This document shows, one piece after another, positions 1-7,824 of a stretch of DNA of 36,524 nt (position 1 is the first letter of the stretch; each line of letters opens with the position of its first letter). Below the pieces are notes generated by a model. That model saw only the letters and a program-made list of their open reading frames with translations, did not search any database and had not been told where the DNA came from. The DNA comes from an uncultured Scytonema sp. (lineage in GTDB: Bacteria > Cyanobacteriota > Cyanobacteriia > Cyanobacteriales > Nostocaceae). The stretch lies in NCBI GenBank assembly GCA_937873135.1, contig CALMVQ010000362.1, forward strand, positions 70,391 to 106,914, in the 5' to 3' direction. Made by a program: the position numbers and the translations under genes.

Positions 1-15
1 TCCTCGCTACCGCTT

Positions 16-69
16 CGCTAACGCTAACGCTAACGCTAACGCTAACGCTAACGCTAACGCTAACGCTAC
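16..69. repeat. Hexanucleotide tandem repeat (cgctaa)n
   Basis: Eight perfect copies of cgctaa run from 16 to 63, followed by a variant copy (cgctac). Shorter runs of the same unit occur at about 21821-21835, and in reverse orientation at about 650-672, so this is one member of a dispersed repeat family rather than an isolated microsatellite. No gene was found in 1-330. Confidence 0.9.
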
Positions 70-180
70 GAAGATCGCAGTCCCCGTGAGAGCGGGCTAA
101 CCCTCCTGCAGGGCTGTCTCACCGTTCGCTCCTACGAATGTGGTGTAACATTACTAAATGAAATCCGCTATATAAGGAAT
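70..180. repeat. Dispersed non-coding repeat, composite
   Basis: After the hexamer run comes a block containing agtccccgtgagagcggg, then ctaaccctcctgc, ctcaccgttcgc and aatgtggtgta. The first part recurs almost unchanged at 21836-21892. The aatgtggtgta part recurs near 32419 and 36296, each time beside a gttcgccc segment. It is therefore a mosaic of dispersed repeats. The rest of 180-330 shows no gene and no clear signal. Confidence 0.75.
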
Positions 181-330
181 AATACAGGGGGTACGAGCCG
201 CAAACGAGAGCGATCGCACACCTGTTGTCAAAGTAGAGACTGAATACTTTGCTCCCATTAAGATTTACGTAGTAGAGTCTGATTAAACTCGAAATTAGAC
301 GACTATCTTGGATATATTCAAAGCGAGCAG

Positions 331-650
331 GTCACTAACCCCCGACTGTAAGCCAGGGGCTTGAAAGAGGAAGATTCACCAACTTCACTCATTCAGTCAA
401 AACAGTGTCTAGAGTACGGGCTAACAGCCCAAGCTGAACGAACTGAGCGTGGTAGCTCGAGCGGACGTTAAGTCTCAGGTGCCTCCCTAGCCTATAACCT
501 CTATGTTCGTCAGCCAATAAGGGAAATATATACCTAGAAATAGGACTTATCGTACAGATATCCGGACTGCACACAGGTGAGTCCAGTCCTGTTCGCGGAG
601 CGTCTCCCCTTGGGAGAAGGAGGGTTAGCCCGACCTAGGGAACTGGCGTT
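331..650 (+). ncRNA. Candidate omega RNA / HEARO RNA
   Basis: The stretch begins at the element's left end and contains many short self-complementary segments: a cccc/gggg stem at about 339-359, gggctaacagccc at about 419-431, and a ggactg/agtcc stem near 564-587. It also holds gagcgtggtagctcgagcgg, which looks like paired RNA. No reading frame here looks protein-like. Position and left-end sequence agree with the omega RNA (HEARO) of IscB/IsrB elements, whose guide would come from the DNA just left of 331. The 3' end is uncertain and could reach about 915. The call rests on recalled resemblance, not on a covariance-model search. Confidence 0.5.
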
Positions 651-819
651 AGCGCAGCGTTAGCGTTAGCGAGTCTTCGAGCGTCGGCACGAGCGTCACC
701 CGAAGGGGCGAAAGGTTTGAAATGGTAATTGTCCCATTGAAAGTGCAATACAATAGCACCCCAGGCTGAGTAACCCCAAGGTGGTAATGATTTCAAAGAG
801 ATATTTTGTCGCTCATTAA

Positions 820-866
820 AATGCGAAGCTCGCCGGGGGAATCTTCCCCCGGCAGACTTCGCGAGC
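820..866. repeat. REP-like palindrome
   Basis: A perfect 10-bp stem (gccgggggaa / ttcccccggc, 832-853, 2-nt loop) is bracketed by an outer near-palindrome with gcgaagctc on the left and gacttcgcgag on the right. This form is typical of dispersed palindromes in cyanobacterial genomes. It lies inside the right half of element copy 1 and could either be a secondary insertion or part of its RNA fold. Confidence 0.75.
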
Positions 867-927
867 GTTCGTTTTTCCAAGTAAGGGTTAAAACCGCACG
901 GTTTCCAAACGTATCAAGAATTTTCAG

Positions 928-1944
928 ATGAACACAAAAATTAAACCTGACTGGGCTGGGGAAGGATTGCTTTCTAAATTTGTTAACTTTCTGATCCAAA
1001 CCAAACCTATCTATAACTTAATGAAGCATCAAGCAAGGCAAGTATTAATTAAAACTGCTGAAAAGAAGGATATTCCCTGGAGGAAAAATTATGAAGAACT
1101 AGAAGCATCGGGGATCAAACAGCAGCTATCAACGATAGTCAATTCTAATATTGTTTATCCCGACTACTATAAAGTACCGTTTCATGCATACCCTGAAGGT
1201 AATCTTTGTTGGCAAGCAGCTTTTGAAGCTCCTAGTGCCACATATTCAATGGCATTGCGAGTGTGGCCAAAAGAAAATCTAACTTGGTCAGCTGCTCATG
1301 AAAGACTTAGAGGAAGTTTTCACAATGTTTTGGCAACTTATGTAACCCAGCCGGTACACGATATATTGGATATAGGATGTTCGGTAGGCATTTCTACTCT
1401 AACGCTACATCGTTACTACCAAAAAAACCAAGCTTCCCCCATCCGTACTGTTGGTCTTGATTTATCTCCTTATATGCTCACTGTTGCCAAAAGTTTGGAT
1501 ACGAATGGTGAGATATGTAAATGGATACACGCTCTTGCAGAAAACACAGGTGAGCCAAGCAATACTTTTGACTTGGTAACTCTTCAGTTTGTCACCCATG
1601 AACTTCCGCATAATATTAGTAAGGAAATTTTCGCGGAAGCTTTACGGCTGTTGCGACCTGGTGGTTGTATTGCAATAGTAGATAACAATCCTAAATCTTC
1701 TGTGATTCAAAACCTTCCACCTATCTTATTTACTTTAATGAAAAGTACAGAGCCGTGGAGTGACGATTACTATAGTTTTGATATTGAAACTGCGTTAGAA
1801 CACGTGGGCTTTGAGAAAGCAATTACAATTGCTAGCGATCCTCGTCATCGTACTATTATCAGCCAAAAACCATTGCCAAGACTCAATAAGACTGGTATTA
1901 AGAAAAGCACGTATGCATCTGAAAGTTGTCATACGAGCATGTAA
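928..1944 (+). CDS. Class I SAM-dependent methyltransferase
   Basis: A 338-residue protein with a Rossmann-type methyltransferase core in its middle third. Motif I is ILDIGCSVG (about 146-154), the acidic end of strand 2 is GLDLSPYM (about 176-183), and the post-core motif is LRLLRPGG (about 239-246). About 140 residues precede the core; they are rich in aromatics and look like a substrate-binding cap specific to this family. Substrate unknown: small molecule, quinone or lipid methylation are all possible. The start codon lies only about 15 bp past the right end of the nuclease-less mobile element, so transcription may now begin inside that element. The last 20 or so residues (from about 318) are polar and look unstructured. 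Confident on fold, not on substrate. Confidence 0.8.
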   Translation: MNTKIKPDWAGEGLLSKFVNFLIQTKPIYNLMKHQARQVLIKTAEKKDIPWRKNYEELEASGIKQQLSTIVNSNIVYPDYYKVPFHAYPEGNLCWQAAFEAPSATYSMALRVWPKENLTWSAAHERLRGSFHNVLATYVTQPVHDILDIGCSVGISTLTLHRYYQKNQASPIRTVGLDLSPYMLTVAKSLDTNGEICKWIHALAENTGEPSNTFDLVTLQFVTHELPHNISKEIFAEALRLLRPGGCIAIVDNNPKSSVIQNLPPILFTLMKSTEPWSDDYYSFDIETALEHVGFEKAITIASDPRHRTIISQKPLPRLNKTGIKKSTYASESCHTSM

Positions 1945-1993
1945 ACATGAAAAATTTTGCCAACACAAACAGATGATGAATCGCTGAGGGGTG

Positions 1994-2245
1994 CTACACG
2001 GGGTCAAGGAACTCTAGCTGGCAATCCATCTCTACCCCGCTACTCATCTTTACCCGCACGCTGTCTAATCTAGATGGGTACAAATCAACGATCATCAGCA
2101 GTCCTAGGGTTTTATGCCGTACTGGCTTATTGGCAATATAATACTTCTTGGCTGTTTCAACATTCATGCAATCTACCTCAGGACTATCTTTATCTTCACA
2201 TAGACCATAAACTCTTACATCCGTCTTAAAAAAGAGATGGCGACT
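1994..2245 (-). pseudogene. 3' part of a small gene apparently split by element copy 2
   Basis: On the minus strand an uninterrupted frame runs from the element border to a TAG stop at 1994-1996. It reads like genuine protein (for example KTDVRVYGLCEDKDSP and later VRVKMSSGVEMDCQLEF), about 83 residues with no start of its own. The family was not recognised. A second minus-strand open stretch on the far side of the element (2763 to about 2856) ends in LTFHLKKLRS exactly at the element border, so it could be the missing N-terminal part. Inference: the element inserted into a gene of roughly 115 codons. The rest of 1945-2330 holds only this remnant and the element's left end. Confidence 0.4.
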
Positions 2246-2762
2246 AAGTCACTAACCCCTAGCTATAAGCTAGGGGCTTGAAAGAGGGAGATTAACCGCC
2301 TTTCAAATTCAGTTAAAACAGTGTCTAGAGTATGGCGTTGATTCGTGGGTTCTAGCTAATTGGTATGTTGAAGGACACTCTCAACCTGACAATACTAATC
2401 TGATTGAAATTATTCCATTGGAATTTCATCGCCGTCAACTTCACCGCTTGCAACATCAAGCGGGACATATTAGACCCCGTTATGGTGGAACTATTAGTGC
2501 TGGTTTTAAGCGTGGTTCACTAGTTAAGCATCCAAAATATGGAATCTGCTACGTGGGGGGTTGGCTTGAATCGCCGACAAAGAAAGATCCACCAAGAAAA
2601 ACAATTAGTTTGCACAATTTCAAGACTGGCAAACGACTGACTCAAAATGCTACACCATTCGATTGTCAGCATCTTGCTTATAACTCATGGCGAGTAATTT
2701 GACGCTCATTTTAATGAGCGTTTGTGTTTCATCCGTGGTTTAAAAACGTACGGTTTCCACAC
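2246..2762 (+). mobile_element. IscB/IsrB-type element, copy 2, internally deleted
   Basis: The left end carries gtcactaacccc and a perfect 9-bp stem (cccctagct / agctagggg, 2256-2276), then ggcttgaaagaggga and cagtgtctagagtat, shared with copy 1. At about 2331 the sequence switches directly into the C-terminal coding part of an RRXRR nuclease. The right end (gagcgtttgtg to acggtttccacac) matches the right end of copy 1. The omega-RNA body and roughly three quarters of the nuclease are missing, so this copy cannot move or cut on its own. Confidence 0.55.
2331..2702 (+). pseudogene. C-terminal remnant of an IscB/IsrB-like RRXRR nuclease
   Basis: About 123 codons in frame, from YGVDSWVLANW to NSWRVI. 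The run PLEFHRRQLHRLQHQAG, then YGGTISAGFKRGSLVKHPK, and the ending TGKRLTQN...AYNSWR match what I recall as the C-terminal region of cyanobacterial RRXRR-family (IscB/IsrB) proteins. The RRXRR bridge segment, the RuvC-like motifs and any HNH domain are absent because the frame is fused upstream to the element's left-end sequence. A start at the TTG at 2418 would give only 94 residues with no catalytic domain, so a functional product is unlikely. Family call fairly firm, subtype (IscB versus IsrB) open. Confidence 0.65.
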
Positions 2763-3081
2763 AGATCGGAGTTTTTTTAGATGAAAAGTCAAGTTATCCC
2801 CTTGTTCTAGTGTAAGATAAGTAATGCAATTTTTTCTCACCCTCTCCCTAAACGGTAATATAAAGAGTACGGAAAGGAGTAGCTATCAATTGTTAATATA
2901 ACTTTTTATCATAATTCTCAAACTTTCCTCTTGATGGCTGACAGCTATGTTATAGTTGAAATTGAGAATTAATTCGGTACTCGCGTTTGTTTTTAGTATT
3001 GACAGGCTTTTTCCTTTTGGTATTTACAGACTTTTCTCCGAAACCTAAATCTCTACACACTTATCATTTCGGAGACAATGT
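2763..3081. other. Intergenic region with 5' leader of the RRM gene
   Basis: The first 95 bp may hold the N-terminal part of the split minus-strand gene. The rest is AT-rich and has no reading frame of note. A ggag Shine-Dalgarno at 3071-3074 lies 7 bp before the ATG at 3082. A long leader is usual for cyanobacterial RRM genes, which are often cold-regulated through the leader, but I see no motif that proves regulation here. Confidence 0.4.
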
Positions 3082-3381
3082 ATGTCAGTATATGTAGGCA
3101 ATCTTTCTTACGAAGCTACAGAAGAGAATCTGAATGCTGTTTTTGCAGAATATGGTTCTGTAAAGCGAGTTCAGCTACCTACTGATCGTGAAACAGGTCG
3201 TTTGCGTGGCTTTGCTTTTGTGGAAATGAGTTCAGAGGATGAAGAAACAGCCGCCATTGATGCTCTTGATGGTGCTGAGTGGATGGGACGTGACCTCAAA
3301 GTTAATAAGGCTAAGCCTAGAGAAGACAGAGGTTCGTTTAGTGGTAATCGGGGAAACAACAGCTTCGGTAACCGCTACTAA
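3082..3381 (+). CDS. Single-RRM RNA-binding protein (Rbp family)
   Basis: A 99-residue protein consisting of one RNA recognition motif with RNP2 VYVGNL (residues 3-8) and RNP1 RGFAFVEM (42-49), then a short tail of G, N, S, R and F (about 84-99). These are the hallmarks of the cyanobacterial Rbp family, which binds U-rich RNA and usually responds to cold; glycine-rich-tailed members are typically the cold-induced ones. The tail here is short. The start is set by ggag at 3071-3074. The gene stands alone, followed about 165 bp later by a strong terminator. Which paralogue (rbpA, B, C and so on) cannot be told from the sequence. Confidence 0.92.
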   Translation: MSVYVGNLSYEATEENLNAVFAEYGSVKRVQLPTDRETGRLRGFAFVEMSSEDEETAAIDALDGAEWMGRDLKVNKAKPREDRGSFSGNRGNNSFGNRY

Positions 3382-3546
3382 AGAAAGCTTTCCATTGGAA
3401 AGGTGCGGAATTAAATTTATTGTATGTTGGTTTAGACAATATCAACTTTCGATTTTTCCTCATCCTGATAACGGTGACATCTTTTAAGCTTTACAGGTCT
3501 AGCTATTTAAGCTAACTCATCAGTAAGAGCGAATTATTTAGATTTA

Positions 3547-3575
3547 GCTCAAGCAGGAACGCTTGAGCCTTTTTT
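3547..3575 (+). terminator. Rho-independent terminator after the RRM gene
   Basis: A perfect 8-bp stem (gctcaagc / gcttgagc) with a 6-nt loop is followed by a run of seven T interrupted only by the first c. It closes the transcription unit of the RRM gene. The stretch 3382-3546 contains no other gene. Confidence 0.88.
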
Positions 3576-3656
3576 ATGCAAAATTTGGGTTGCGCGACAA
3601 AAATTAAAGTTTTAGCTAAGCCAAAACCCCTTCTCTAAAGTTTTCCATGTCTATTA

Positions 3657-3749
3657 TAGTAGTCTGTCAACCCAAAAATGACGGATGCAGATTGACGCGG
3701 AGACGCGGAGAAAAATCAATCCTTCAATAATAATCTTGACAGACTACTA
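3657..3749. repeat. 93-bp MITE-like element
   Basis: Perfect 14-bp terminal inverted repeats (tagtagtctgtcaa / ttgacagactacta) bound a 65-bp core with no coding potential that contains gacgcggagacgcggag. Size and structure fit a miniature inverted-repeat element. No clear target-site duplication is visible. The remainder of 3576-3866 shows no gene. Confidence 0.65.
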
Positions 3750-3866
3750 GAATCGCACTCCTATTCAAAAAAAAAGGTGTTTCCGCTACATTTTTATTAG
3801 ACAAAAAACGATATTTTCCTCAAATAGTGAACCGAAGTAATGATGCATTTGTCAGGATCTTAAAAA

Positions 3867-5237
3867 GTGGTAAAGATGAATAGTTCTAATAAAATTCAGC
3901 TATATGGCGATACTGCTGACAAACATCTGATTATCGGGGCAGGTTTTGTCGGATTGGGTATGGCTCAAGCACTCAAGGCTGCTGATATACCCTACGAGCA
4001 AGTTGATGCGAGTGATGATATCGGCGGAAATTGGTATCACGGTGTTTATGAAACTGCGCACATCATATCGTCACGCAAGATTACCCAATTTACCCATTTT
4101 CCAATGCCCGATCATTATCCCGACTTCCCCAGCGCTCAAAACATGCGGGATTATTTGAACGCCTTTGCAGATCATTTTGACTTGCGTGGAAATATTGAAC
4201 TTAATTGTACAGTTAGTTATGTGCGACCAGTAGAAAACAATCTCTGGGAAGTGACTTTTGCGAACGGAAAGCAAAGTACCTACCTAGGGGTATTGCTCTG
4301 CAACGGTCATCACTGGTGCAAACGTTTTCCCAAGTTCGAGGGAGAATTTAATGGGGAAATTATCCATTCTAAAGATTACAAACAACCACAGCAGCTTCAG
4401 GGGAAACGAGTTTTAGTAATCGGTGGAGGAAACTCTGCCTGTGATTTGGCAGCAGAAGCCGCTCGTGTAGGGGCTAAGAGTGTTTTGAGTATGCGTGAAT
4501 CAGTGTGGTTCATCCCCAAGTCATTTACAGGAGTCCCAACTTCTGACTTAATAAAATGGTGGATGCCACAATGGTTTCAACGACTTGCGGCTTACGCAAT
4601 TATACACCTGACCTTTGGCGGACACTCTGAATATGGTTTATCCCAACCCAACCATCGACTTTTTGACAAGCACCCGACTTTAAATAACGAAGTGCCCTAC
4701 TATATCAAACATGGGCGAATTCTTCCCAAACCTGCCGTGCGTCGCCTTGATGGCTGGGATGTTGAATTTGTGGATGGTAGTCGAGAAGCATTTGACTTGA
4801 TCGTTTGTGCAACAGGTTACCACGTCGCTTATCCCTTCCTACCAACAGAACTTCAGCGTGTTGAAGGATCTGTGGTTCAATGCTATGGCGGCTCTTCTTT
4901 TGATGATTACAAAGGACTTTATTTCATCGGTTGGGGACAGGCACGAGGTGGAGCAGGCTCGCTAATTGCGGCTTACGCTTCGCTATTCACCCGTTATCTT
5001 CAGCTCCAGAATGAACTGAATGTGCCTATCGGGTTAGTCTTTAAAGAAATCGGACAAAAGCTGCCAAAAACCCATCTGACAGATCCCCAGGAGATTTTTA
5101 GGCAATTAAAACTTGCTCATCTTTCATTTAATTGGCTCGTGAAAAAAGCCCGCCAAATTGATACCCTTCATCCTAACTTTAGCAACCAGCCACTCCCCCC
5201 CTCTCAAAGTATTCAGCTTCAGCCATTAGTACGCTGA
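3867..5237 (+). CDS. Flavin-containing monooxygenase (FMO/BVMO type)
   Basis: A 456-residue FAD- and NAD(P)H-dependent monooxygenase. The FAD Rossmann motif is IIGAGFVG (22-29), followed by DIGGNW (51-56). The FMO fingerprint is FNGEIIHSKDY (161-171), the NADPH Rossmann motif is GGGNSA (186-191), and the C-terminal ATGY is at 315-318. The order of these elements and the length are normal for class B flavoprotein monooxygenases, which oxygenate soft nucleophiles or ketones; the substrate cannot be inferred. The given start is GTG; an ATG three codons downstream (3876) is an equally good start. No operon partner: both neighbours are more than 300 bp away. Confidence 0.88.
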   Translation: MVKMNSSNKIQLYGDTADKHLIIGAGFVGLGMAQALKAADIPYEQVDASDDIGGNWYHGVYETAHIISSRKITQFTHFPMPDHYPDFPSAQNMRDYLNAFADHFDLRGNIELNCTVSYVRPVENNLWEVTFANGKQSTYLGVLLCNGHHWCKRFPKFEGEFNGEIIHSKDYKQPQQLQGKRVLVIGGGNSACDLAAEAARVGAKSVLSMRESVWFIPKSFTGVPTSDLIKWWMPQWFQRLAAYAIIHLTFGGHSEYGLSQPNHRLFDKHPTLNNEVPYYIKHGRILPKPAVRRLDGWDVEFVDGSREAFDLIVCATGYHVAYPFLPTELQRVEGSVVQCYGGSSFDDYKGLYFIGWGQARGGAGSLIAAYASLFTRYLQLQNELNVPIGLVFKEIGQKLPKTHLTDPQEIFRQLKLAHLSFNWLVKKARQIDTLHPNFSNQPLPPSQSIQLQPLVR

Positions 5238-5334
5238 ATTTGCTCATTTCTTATTTTGCTACTGGCAAGATACACAAAGGAAAGATCGCTCTAAGCCTGC
5301 GTTTAAGAGCGTGGGCTCATAAATTGACGACTCT

Positions 5335-5358
5335 TTGAAAGAGCGATCGCTCTTTCAA
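5335..5358. repeat. 24-bp perfect palindrome centred on HIP1
   Basis: ttgaaagagcga and its exact complement meet at a gcgatcgc core. It lies about 100 bp after the monooxygenase gene and is followed by g-rich rather than t-rich sequence, so it is unlikely to be an intrinsic terminator. The rest of 5238-5585 contains only the motif pair described in the next entry. Confidence 0.7.
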
Positions 5359-5529
5359 GGGGGGTGGAGTTTTCTGTAATTGATGAATAAACCAAATTAT
5401 CCTGTGAGCCTGCTTTTCAGCTAGTTTGCGATGTCTTGAATCAATCCTTGAAAGCCTATCTTCGCTTCCAGCATCGCCAGCGAGTGAGTAATTTATTTTC
5501 TCCTGGTTTCCTTCTAGATAACACTTATG

Positions 5530-5577
5530 CCTGTTACAGCTATGTAATTTGTGAGATTATATAAAAGTTGTAACAGG
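5530..5577. promoter_or_regulatory. Inverted cctgttaca/tgtaacagg pair upstream of the J-domain gene
   Basis: cctgttaca (5530-5538) and its complement tgtaacagg (5569-5577) sit in the 60 bp before the ATG at 5586. The second arm, read as gttgtaacaggtata (5566-5580), has a 14/15 inverted match at 6794-6808, 36 bp after the gene's stop. They could be operator half-sites for autoregulation or the inverted ends of a mobile cassette. The 'agg' of the second arm may also act as the ribosome-binding site. Confidence 0.45.
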
Positions 5578-5585
5578 TATAACCT

Positions 5586-6758
5586 ATGAAAAGCAAAGGC
5601 GGAAAAGGAAAAAAAGCTGATTATAAGACATCTACTGTCAGAGTCCCGATAGACATCCTCAGCGAAGTGAAAAATCTGATTAATGACTTCCACTCCTCAC
5701 AGCCAGATGAATGCCCGGATGGGAAGATATCAATTGAAGATTGCCATATCTTGATGCAATGTGCTACTCAGGATGGAATGCACTTTGATGATGGGAAAGC
5801 TGCCATCTATCGTCCTATCGAAGAACAGGCGACTAAGTTGATCAGAGCATTTGATTCATCTTGGGAAAGTATAGAACCTTTCAACACGATTTCCAGATTG
5901 ATCGAGTTCAAACTTTTGTTTGTCTCCTCGCACTATAAACCAGTAGGATGTCTAGAGTTAGTAAACTGGCTAAAGTCACTCAATTTCAAGCCGGAGCCAT
6001 GTAATTTTCTAATTCATGCCATTGAGGCTGGCAGATTTGATATCGCCAGAGGATTACACGAGAATTCCGCCATTACACCAGAGGAGTATTGGCGGGAATT
6101 CATCGCCAAAAATAAGTCATCCCTGAAATCTAAATGGCTTGAGTACAGCCGAAATAAAGTTTTATCGGGGATGGATGCCGATCTCGATATTTTCTTCTCT
6201 ATGCCTACGCCACCTCAGTTCTTCGTCTGTAAGGTTTTGGATCATCTTGGTGATGAGGTTTTTCCTTTTGAGCCGGAGGAAAAAGAGTCTAGGCGAGATA
6301 TTGGATATTTATATACGGTTGTGACAAAAAGGGGAGGTATTTTTAATGACATTATGTATCAAAACGTCTGGAACCAGCGAGATGAAATCATTAGTCAATT
6401 CCTCAAATGGCATTCAAAAATAAAAGTTCCTGCCAGCGATCGCCATAGATGCTTCTTCAATTTGTTTGGATTCGATGAAGAGGATATCCTTAAGAAACTG
6501 AAAAGTTACAACAAACAAGAGAAATCTAAGGAGCGCACGCACACGCCACCACGGAATAACAAAGCAAGATTCCGTGGGTGGGCTGAAGTTCTGGGAGTCT
6601 CTCCTCAGGCTAACTTACAAGAAGTGAGAGTCCGCTACCTCGAATTGTGTAAGGAGTTTCATCCTGATATTTGCTCAGATCCTCATGCAGACGAAAAGAT
6701 GAAACAGATCAATGAAGCCTACGAGCAAGCTAAAAAGGATTTGGCTGTTCCCTCCTAA
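5586..6758 (+). CDS. J-domain (DnaJ-like) protein with unknown N-terminal region
   Basis: A 390-residue protein. The last 62 residues form a J domain with FRGWAEVLGVSP at 329-340, a basic helix II, and the HPD catalytic tripeptide at 359-361, so it should stimulate an Hsp70 (DnaK) ATPase. It lacks the Gly/Phe-rich and zinc-finger regions of true DnaJ. The start is Lys/Gly-rich and is followed by STVRVPIDILSEVKNLI (16-32), a segment resembling the beta strand and helix of ribbon-helix-helix-type proteins. The roughly 290-residue middle is helical-looking and unrecognised. A linker around 300-328 is rich in K, R and T. Inference: a client-specific co-chaperone or a regulator, possibly DNA-binding. 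Confidence 0.72.
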   Translation: MKSKGGKGKKADYKTSTVRVPIDILSEVKNLINDFHSSQPDECPDGKISIEDCHILMQCATQDGMHFDDGKAAIYRPIEEQATKLIRAFDSSWESIEPFNTISRLIEFKLLFVSSHYKPVGCLELVNWLKSLNFKPEPCNFLIHAIEAGRFDIARGLHENSAITPEEYWREFIAKNKSSLKSKWLEYSRNKVLSGMDADLDIFFSMPTPPQFFVCKVLDHLGDEVFPFEPEEKESRRDIGYLYTVVTKRGGIFNDIMYQNVWNQRDEIISQFLKWHSKIKVPASDRHRCFFNLFGFDEEDILKKLKSYNKQEKSKERTHTPPRNNKARFRGWAEVLGVSPQANLQEVRVRYLELCKEFHPDICSDPHADEKMKQINEAYEQAKKDLAVPS

Positions 6759-7065
6759 AGGTTAGCTCTGGGCAACAAACGCTCTTACTTATTTATACCT
6801 GTTACAGCAATTGAAAACAACTCTGCACACATACTTGGGCTCCTCAGCTTCCAAAATTTCTGTTGTTGGGTATTGATTAGTTACTATACTGAGTGGTAAG
6901 TAAAGATCTCAGCAATTCACTTAGTGAATTATGGCTTTAGGCAGGGTTCACGATCGCATCGGGAGGATGCAAGGAGTAGAGAACAGAGAATGATTGTGAA
7001 CGATAAATTCATCGTTTTTACCGTGATTAATGCAGAAAGATAACCCTTTATCATAACTGTACTGT
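6759..7065. other. Intergenic region
   Basis: Apart from the inverted motif copy at 6794-6808, no structure stands out. The stretch gggttcacgatcgcatc (around 6943) carries a degenerate HIP1. No clear Shine-Dalgarno is seen before the next gene. Confidence 0.5.
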
Positions 7066-7824
7066 GTGAGTGACATGAAACTTCATCGGTTCCAAGATCC
7101 AAATCAATTCTTTGACACAGTGAAGGACTACCTACTCAATCGTGAAGCACTGCATAGTGGGCTGCTACGACTGATTGACGCTTTAATTCATAATCCTGAA
7201 CGCGAGGACAAACAACCTTACTTAGCAATTGTGGAGAGCGATAGAGATATCGTTGCCGTGGCAATCAGAACACCACCTGGAAAGTTAGTATTGTCAGATA
7301 TCAAAAATTTGCAAGCAATAGAGATGATTGCCCAAGATTTGCATCTCACAAAAGAATTTTTACCAGGAGTTAATGCTCCTAGCACTTCAGCAAAAGCCTT
7401 TGCTCAAGCATGGTATTCCCTTACAGATCAATCCTACCAACTCGCAATGACGCGGAATGTGTTTCAACTCACGCAAGTGCAGCCAATCTTTCATGTACCA
7501 GGTTATTTGCGGGCTGGGAGGGAAAGCGATCGCCAACTTCTAATTGACTGGTACAAAGCCTTTGGTATAGAGGCTCTTAATACTAATGAATCAAATGCAG
7601 AACGCGGAGTTGAGCGGCATTTACAGCAAGGTACTGTTTACCTTTGGGATAATGTTGTTCCAGTCTCAATGGCTTATCTTGTTGGACGAACACCCAATGG
7701 TGCAAATGTCAGTTTAGTTTACACACCACCAGAGTATCGCAGAAAAGGCTACGCTAGTGCTTGTGTAGCAAAATTGAGCCACACATTACTTGACCTTGGA
7801 TGTCAATCGGCAATATTGGGTTGA
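7066..7824 (+). CDS. GNAT-family N-acetyltransferase, probably C-terminally truncated
   Basis: A 252-residue protein. The acetyl-CoA-binding loop of GNAT enzymes is visible near the end: VSLVYTPPEYRRKGYASA, where RRKGYA corresponds to the Q/RxxGxG/A pyrophosphate loop. The usual two-domain relatives continue for about 30-40 residues beyond LLDLG with a strand carrying the FTDLANPTSN-type motif. Here the frame runs out six residues after LLDLG (CQSAILG). The downstream DNA gives no continuation in any frame I could follow. The last strand and helix of the fold are thus missing, and the gene may be inactive. Start GTG (7066) or ATG (7075). Confidence 0.7.
   Translation: MSDMKLHRFQDPNQFFDTVKDYLLNREALHSGLLRLIDALIHNPEREDKQPYLAIVESDRDIVAVAIRTPPGKLVLSDIKNLQAIEMIAQDLHLTKEFLPGVNAPSTSAKAFAQAWYSLTDQSYQLAMTRNVFQLTQVQPIFHVPGYLRAGRESDRQLLIDWYKAFGIEALNTNESNAERGVERHLQQGTVYLWDNVVPVSMAYLVGRTPNGANVSLVYTPPEYRRKGYASACVAKLSHTLLDLGCQSAILG

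Larger units (their letters stand above)
331..915 (+). mobile_element. Non-autonomous IscB/IsrB-type (IS200/IS605-like) element, copy 1, no nuclease ORF
   Basis: The left edge (gtcactaacccc, hairpin, ggggcttgaaagagg, then cagtgtctagagta) matches the segment at 2249-2333, which there adjoins an RRXRR nuclease remnant. The right edge (gagcgttcg to acggtttccaaacg, about 863-910) matches the segment after that remnant at about 2717-2757. Between these edges copy 1 carries a probable structured RNA and palindromic repeats but no nuclease frame. Known: IscB/IsrB elements encode the omega RNA upstream of the nuclease, starting at the left transposon end. Inference: this is an internally deleted derivative. 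Exact ends and target site were not resolved. Confidence 0.55.

Noticed and set aside
389-574. Minus-strand 61-codon open frame
   Set aside because: Falls within the probable structured RNA and has no ribosome-binding site or protein-like composition.
3239-3487. 82-codon frame overlapping the RRM gene
   Set aside because: Out-of-frame shadow of a well-supported gene.
5335-5358. Terminator for the monooxygenase gene
   Set aside because: The palindrome is perfect but is followed by g-rich sequence, not a T-run.
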